From Neolentinus lepideus HHB14362 ss-1 (taxonomy: Eukaryota > Basidiomycota > Agaricomycetes > Gloeophyllales > Gloeophyllaceae): 64,000 nt of DNA. Under the pieces are notes generated by a model. It was not told where the DNA came from. It ran no database searches and saw only the letters and a program-made list of their open reading frames with translations. The DNA lies in contig KV425594.1 in the NCBI GenBank assembly GCA_001632425.1, forward strand, positions 94,007-158,006, read 5' to 3'. A program made the translations under genes and the position numbers. This document shows positions 59,784-64,000 of the stretch, one piece after another (the first letter of the stretch is position 1; each line of letters starts with the position of its first letter).

Positions 59784-61265
59784 ATGGCGAAGAAAGGTAA
59801 AACGGAGCACGAGCAAACCTATTCATCGCGTGACATTGTCCTCGCGAAAGTGCGCGGCTACCCAGCATGGCCTGGCATGGTGAGTTTCAAGTGTTTTTGT
59901 GAATAGAAAGTCGACGCTGACGCGTAGAGTGCAGGTCGTGGACCCTGAGACCGTCCCTCCACACGTCGCGAAGGAGAGGCCGCAGGGAAAAAAGAGTACT
60001 TTCTACTGCGTGCGGTTCTTCCCAGCTGGCGATTAGTGAGCTTATCGCTTTTCCCTCATCGAACTGAGACCTTATCACGATCTAGTGCGTGGATAGTCCC
60101 AAAGGACATCTCGCGTTTGCAAAAGCACGAGATTGAGGCGTATATTTCAGAGCCGCACAAAAAATCGGGTGACCTGTTGATTGGATACAAGACCGCGCTG
60201 AGCCCAGAGAAGTGGGAGGAGGAGCGTGAAAATGCGCGCGCTGAGTTAGAGCAGTATGAGGCTGAGGCCGAGGTCGACCAGCTCGAGTCCGAGGTCGACG
60301 AGGGTGAGGACGGGGAGAAGAAGTCGAAGAGCAAGAAGCGGAAACGCGAGTCAGAGACCCCGGCCAAGTCCAAGGCGAAGCCCAAGAAGAAGGACGTGGA
60401 GACCCCGGCAAAAAAGAAGGCTACGGGTGGGTCGAAGAAGAAGAATGGGACCAAGCCCAATGCGATGGTCGAGTCTGAGGACGAAGGAGGCGCAGATGCA
60501 GATGCAGATGCGTCTAGGAAGAAGGAGGAGTCTGCACCACCGACAAAGAAGAGCAAACGGGAAGAGGAGGAAGCCGATTGTGAGTTGTGCCATTCAACAG
60601 CGCCCTCGATAGCCTCAATTTGAACGATTCCGGCCCTTTATCGACACAGCTGCATTAACCAACGATCCAGAAGCTACGAAGGTCAAGGACTGGAGACATA
60701 AACTACAAAAGGCCTTCTTGAACACCAAATCGGCCATGAAACCCGAGGTCCGTACGCCACGCCGCCTGCAGATCTGTACTGATAAGTCCCGAATGCTCAG
60801 GAAATGCCCGAACTGGACAAGCTCTTCACTACTGTTGAGCAATACGACAACATGACGCTGCAATACCTGCAATTCTCGAAGATTGGCAAAGTTATGCGCC
60901 ACATCGTCGCGCTCAAGGACGAGGCGGTGCCGCGCGATGACGAGTTCAAGTTCCGGGAGCGCGCCAAGGTACTGGTCGATAAGTGGCACGAGATCCTGGA
61001 CGCGAAGAAGGAGAAGCCTGCTGCCGCGAACGGGACGGCGAGCGATTCCGCGAAAGAAGACGCCAAGGAGGGACCAAAGGAGGAGGCTGAGGAAAAGATG
61101 GAGGTGGACACGACACCGACGGAGGAGAAGGTCAACGGGACCACCACCGAAACGACGGAGAATCCCAAGGAGGACCCTGCGCTCGCCGCTGAGTCAGATG
61201 CAGATGCAGACGCAGACGCACCCGCTGTCACCGAACCAGCTGATATCCCCATGGCCACCGAGTAA
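59784..61265 (+). CDS. PWWP-domain chromatin protein with TFIIS N-terminal-like domain
   Basis: A LEDGF/HDGF- or Pdp3-like nuclear protein. Five exons (59784-59879, 59935-60035, 60086-60579, 60650-60747, 60801-61265) give 417 residues. The PWWP domain is YSSRDIVLAKVRGYPAWPGM with VRFFPAGDYAWIV; such domains read methylated H3K36 and DNA. A long charged linker follows with nuclear-localisation-type KKSKSKKRKRE and a DADADA run coded by GCAGAT repeats. The C-terminal helical block LQKAFLNTKSAMKPEEMPEL, FSKIGKVMRHIVAL, DEFKFRERAKVLVDKWHEIL matches the TFIIS N-terminal / LEDGF integrase-binding-type bundle. The tail is acidic with a second short repeat. It would couple chromatin marks to transcription elongation. 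Confidence 0.9.
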
Positions 61266-61967
61266 CGGGCTGGCTGTATTGCATTAAAACCGAAATGCGC
61301 TGGCGTACGCACTCCATGCACCCCCTAGCGACCCAACTATATGCGCTCTGAACGACCATAGACGGACATCCTCCCGTCTCTCTTCAAGCCGTCGTATATT
61401 TGTCCCTTTCATCCGTTTAATCCATCTTTTGGCATGATTTCCGGTCTCTCCTCTGTTCTGTCCCCTTATTTGCCATACATTACTTACCTGTGAATAGCAC
61501 TGAATTTGTAGGAGATATTTTATGAAGCCTACATGTACCATGAGCTGTGTAAATTCTGGTGTGATCCACCATGATGCTGCGTGCACATGTTCCAATTTCC
61601 TCGAAATATGCACCTGTTCCTTGTTTGTTCCTGACGACCATGGCCATATTCATCTCCTAGCGCGGTGTTGGAGAGGATCCGAACGTTGAGCTCTTTCTGA
61701 CCCCCATGCTACCAACATGCCGCCCTACTTCAGCTTTCCTGCACACTGAGATAAAATCTCGACGACACTGCAGCGATTCCGTCCAGGGATCCGACTGTAC
61801 TTCAAATGAAGACTGCGGACGACGAGATTTGCTCTAGACTGACGCCATAATTATGTTGTCAGCAGACAATGGGCTCCATCAGCCATGCCCGGGGCTGACA
61901 GCTTTAAAGCAGACGTATCGCAGCGGACCAGAGTATATAACGCGGAGGTACGTCATCAAGCTTGTAT
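61266..61967. other. Intergenic, promoter of the GHR gene
   Basis: 702 bp between tandem plus-strand genes. A TATATAA box is at 61934-61940. No gene seen. Confidence 0.5.
61934..61940 (+). promoter_or_regulatory. TATA box of the GHR gene
   Basis: TATATAA lies 34 bp before the first in-frame ATG (61968) and 115 bp before the second (62049). Transcription starting 25-35 bp downstream would begin almost at the first ATG, so small shifts would decide whether the leader is encoded. Confidence 0.6.
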
Positions 61968-63196
61968 ATGCGTCTTTACAACTTGACGCGAGCCATCACA
62001 AAGTCATCTCCCAGCTACAGCCATCCCACTTTCACTCACTACGCCAGGATGAGTAGCAGCACGAACTCCAAGATCCACGAGGAGGGTACCGCAGACGGCT
62101 GGCATGGCGCCATATCACCCGATGGCCCTTTTCCTCCAGAGAAAGGCCGTTACCATCTCTACATTGGCCTGTTCTGCCCTTTCGCTCACCGGGCGAACCT
62201 TGTGCGCTACCTGAAGGGCCTCACGGACTTCATTGACATCAGCATCGTCAAGCCGTACCCGAAGGGCGACGAGAAGGGATGGCCAGGCTGGCAGTTCCCC
62301 AAGGACGACCAAGAGTATCCACACGCGACAGTGGACAAGCTGTTTGGGAGCAAATACATGCATAAGGTATATTTCAAGGCGGACAAGGAGTACAAGGGGC
62401 GGTACAGCGTGCCTGTGCTATGGGATAAAAAGACGGAAACGATCGTCAATAACGTGAGTGGACGTATTGGTACTACTGGTAGTACTACCATAATCCCAAT
62501 AGGACAGAGACTAATGAATACCGCAGGAATCTGCTGAGCTTCTCCGCTGGCTTCCCACTGCATTCAGTCCCTTCCTCGACCCAGAACACGCGAAGCTCGA
62601 TCTGTATCCAGAGCCCCTCCGCACACAGATTGATAGCATCAGCGAGTGGATGCAGCGTGATCTCAACACGGGTGTGTACAAAGCCGGCTTTGCGGGATCT
62701 CAGGCAGAGTACGACAAGAACGTCATTCCTGTCTTCGGCGCTCTGAACAAGGTCGAGGGGCTCATCGCGAGCAGCGGTGGACCATACGTGCTCGGTAAGA
62801 CGTTGACGGAGCTAGATATCCGGCTATATGCAACGGTTGTACGATTCGACACTGTGTATGTGCAGCACTTCAAGTGTAATCTGGGCACGATACGCCATGA
62901 TTACCCCGTTATCAACAATTGGTTGAAGAATCTATACTGGAATGTCCCCGGGTTCTCAGAAAGCACAGACTTCTTGCACATCAAGGAGAATGTGGGTGGC
63001 TCGGGAAATGGTCCTGATACGGGTTGATGCTGATCCGCTTTGACAGTATACCAAGAGCCACTATGACATCAATCCGAAGGCCATAACGCCCATGGGACCC
63101 TTCCCTGATGTTGAGGAGGGTGTCGATGATTTTAGTAAGCTGAAAGTAGGGGCAGTCAAGTTGCCGGCGGTCCTGGAATACCAGTCAAAGTTGTAA
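61968..63196 (+). CDS. Glutathionyl-hydroquinone reductase (omega-class GST, ECM4-like)
   Basis: Reduces glutathionyl-(hydro)quinones, using a redox Cys; in wood- and litter-decaying fungi it serves quinone and xenobiotic detoxification. Three exons (61968-62453, 62527-62991, 63047-63196). The catalytic motif is C-P-F-A-H-R in YHLYIGLFCPFAHRANLVRY. The N-terminal part includes DGWHGAISPDGPFPPEKGRY, as in the family. The C-terminal helical domain has SEWMQRDLNTGVYKAGFAGS, LTELDIRLYATVVRFDTVYV and SHYDINPKAITPMGPFPD, the family ending. From ATG 62049 (MSSSTNSKIHEEG) it has 339 residues, the usual size. The in-frame ATG at 61968 adds 27 residues, MRLYNLTRAITKSSPSYSH and onward, basic and without acids, a candidate mitochondrial leader. 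Confidence 0.93.
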
Positions 63197-63699
63197 CACA
63201 TTGTACGAACCAAGAGTTTCTAACGAATCGATATGATCTCAATGACTCGGAATAGGTCAAGCGAATTTGTGTCTGCTCTGCCGCCATCTTTGTACCTGTA
63301 AATCGGGACAGAGTCACAGAAGTATGGATTCGGAAAGTTCATAGATAATATTTGTTGGAGACGGCTCACGCCGACATGGCAGGTTGCCCTAAAGTTACGA
63401 AATCCTTCGAACTCCTGTCATCCAGGTAGGTTAGCCTCCTGGGCTCGGGTGATCTACCTGGATTTACACCGGTCGAAAGACATTCTCGGCGGGCTTGCTA
63501 CTCCTCGTGGCCGTTGATATGAGGTCGGCGATCGGAAGGGTTGAGCGCTCGGAGGCTGACAGGATGGAAGCTGGGTTCCATGCTTCAGCTACAGTAGAGG
63601 CTAAATCGTAGAGAAATAAGGACATGTCTTGACATATGAATGACAGTGGATCCACGTGTCTAACGACTTACCAAAGAGCGGGAGTTGTTTCGTACAGTG
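63197..63699. other. Intergenic, no gene assigned
   Basis: A minus-strand ORF at 63464-63655 could be an exon of the partial gene to the right, but no in-phase junction was found. Nothing else is supported. Confidence 0.3.
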
Positions 63700-64000
63700 T
63701 CATGGCGATAGCGAACACTCAGCTTCATGAGCACAAGACTCGACTTCTGTCCTAGGATGTCTCCGAAACATCCAGACGGAGATGATGTCCTTCATATAGA
63801 ATAGATGTGAAGACAAGCACAGCGATGTACAGGAAATCCGACTTACCATCCGGCTCGCGGCCGTCAGAAAAGCTCCCAAAGGTACTGGGAAACAGCAGTT
63901 AAATCTGTGATGAGTCCCGATACCGCAGCGATCACTCACTGAAAGCGATGACGGCGTTGAATGTTGACAACGACAGAACACTATTGACTCTAGACTCGAA
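63700..64000 (-). CDS. Partial gene running off the right edge, unrecognised
   Basis: On the minus strand a 5'-incomplete exon reads VLSLSTFNAVIAF, splices (GTGAGT to CCCAG) to IPLGAFLTAASRM, then (GTAAGT to TGAAG) to DIISVWMFRRHPR and a TGA at 63700. The two junctions are in phase and contain a hydrophobic, membrane-like stretch. The start lies outside the window. Family unknown; other phases of the last exon are also open. Confidence 0.35.
   Translation of the reverse strand, partial: SSLESIVFCRCQHSTPSSLSVSDRCGIGTHHRFNCCFPVPLGAFLTAASRMVSRISCTSLCLSSHLFYMKDIISVWMFRRHPRTEVESCAHEAECSLSP

Noticed and set aside
60056..60556. 166-codon antisense ORF under the PWWP gene
   Set aside because: Mirror of the acidic and lysine-rich coding strand; low-complexity Ser/Phe composition typical of a shadow frame.
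60797..61321. 174-codon minus-strand ORF rich in Ser and Ala
   Set aside because: Antisense to the last PWWP-gene exon; no family features.

Overview
The window comes from a filamentous basidiomycete, most likely an Agaricomycete mushroom; I cannot name the species. The evidence is genes split by many 45-70 nt GT-AG introns (one sugar transporter has 26), paralogous membrane-anchored P450s with a shared intron plan, and mushroom-type single-pass and seven-helix membrane proteins beside ordinary eukaryotic housekeeping genes. There is no prokaryotic or viral gene organisation. Where I give exons, I joined them by hand from splice sites and reading phase.

Layout. 1-7.2 kb: the tail of an unknown ORF, then a P450 neighbourhood with one intact 13-exon gene (3293-5473, -) flanked by two decayed P450 relics. 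7.2-10 kb: paired palindromes, then the ribosome-biogenesis GTPase NOG1 (+). 10.4-12.3 kb: a mushroom-type single-pass surface protein (-). 12.6 kb: a tRNA-like fragment. 13.8-17 kb: an aminopeptidase P with a long polyproline-headed N-terminal extension (-). 18.9-20.9 kb: a 2-kb fold-back transposable element without a transposase. 21.5-24.5 kb: a sugar transporter built from 27 exons, several of them microexons (+). 26.3-27.7 kb: a seven-helix receptor-like protein (+). 28-29.6 kb: a PC-esterase (Cas1/TBL-like) (-). 30-32 kb: an Ariadne-type RBR ubiquitin ligase (-). 32.6-35.1 kb: lysyl-tRNA synthetase with an optional mitochondrial leader (+). 35.9-37.6 kb: a GT2 polysaccharide synthase (-). 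38.6-42.4 kb: the GATOR2/SEA subunit Mio (-), divergent from the kinetochore gene DAD4 (+). 43.2-46.9 kb: an SDR dehydrogenase and a second intact P450 (-). 48.4-50 kb: a beta-lactamase-fold serine hydrolase (-). 52.8-54.1 kb: an NmrA-like oxidoreductase (+). 54.4-55.1 kb: a small conserved fungal protein (-). 57-58 kb: a secreted/membrane protein (+). 59.8-61.3 kb: a PWWP plus TFIIS-N-like chromatin protein (+). 62-63.2 kb: a glutathionyl-hydroquinone reductase (+). The right edge holds part of an unknown gene (-).

How the genes fit together. This is a mixed chromosomal region rather than one pathway. Housekeeping genes (NOG1, KRS, Mio, DAD4, the RBR ligase) alternate with accessory oxidative and detoxification genes (two P450s, SDR, NmrA-like, hydrolase, GHR) and cell-surface genes (GT2, PC-esterase, 7TM, surface protein). 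The most unusual structural features are the microexons of the transporter, the P450 pair (shared 14-nt exon; one copy lacks the usual I-helix threonine), the fold-back element, and two enzymes whose alternative in-frame starts would add a mitochondrial leader.
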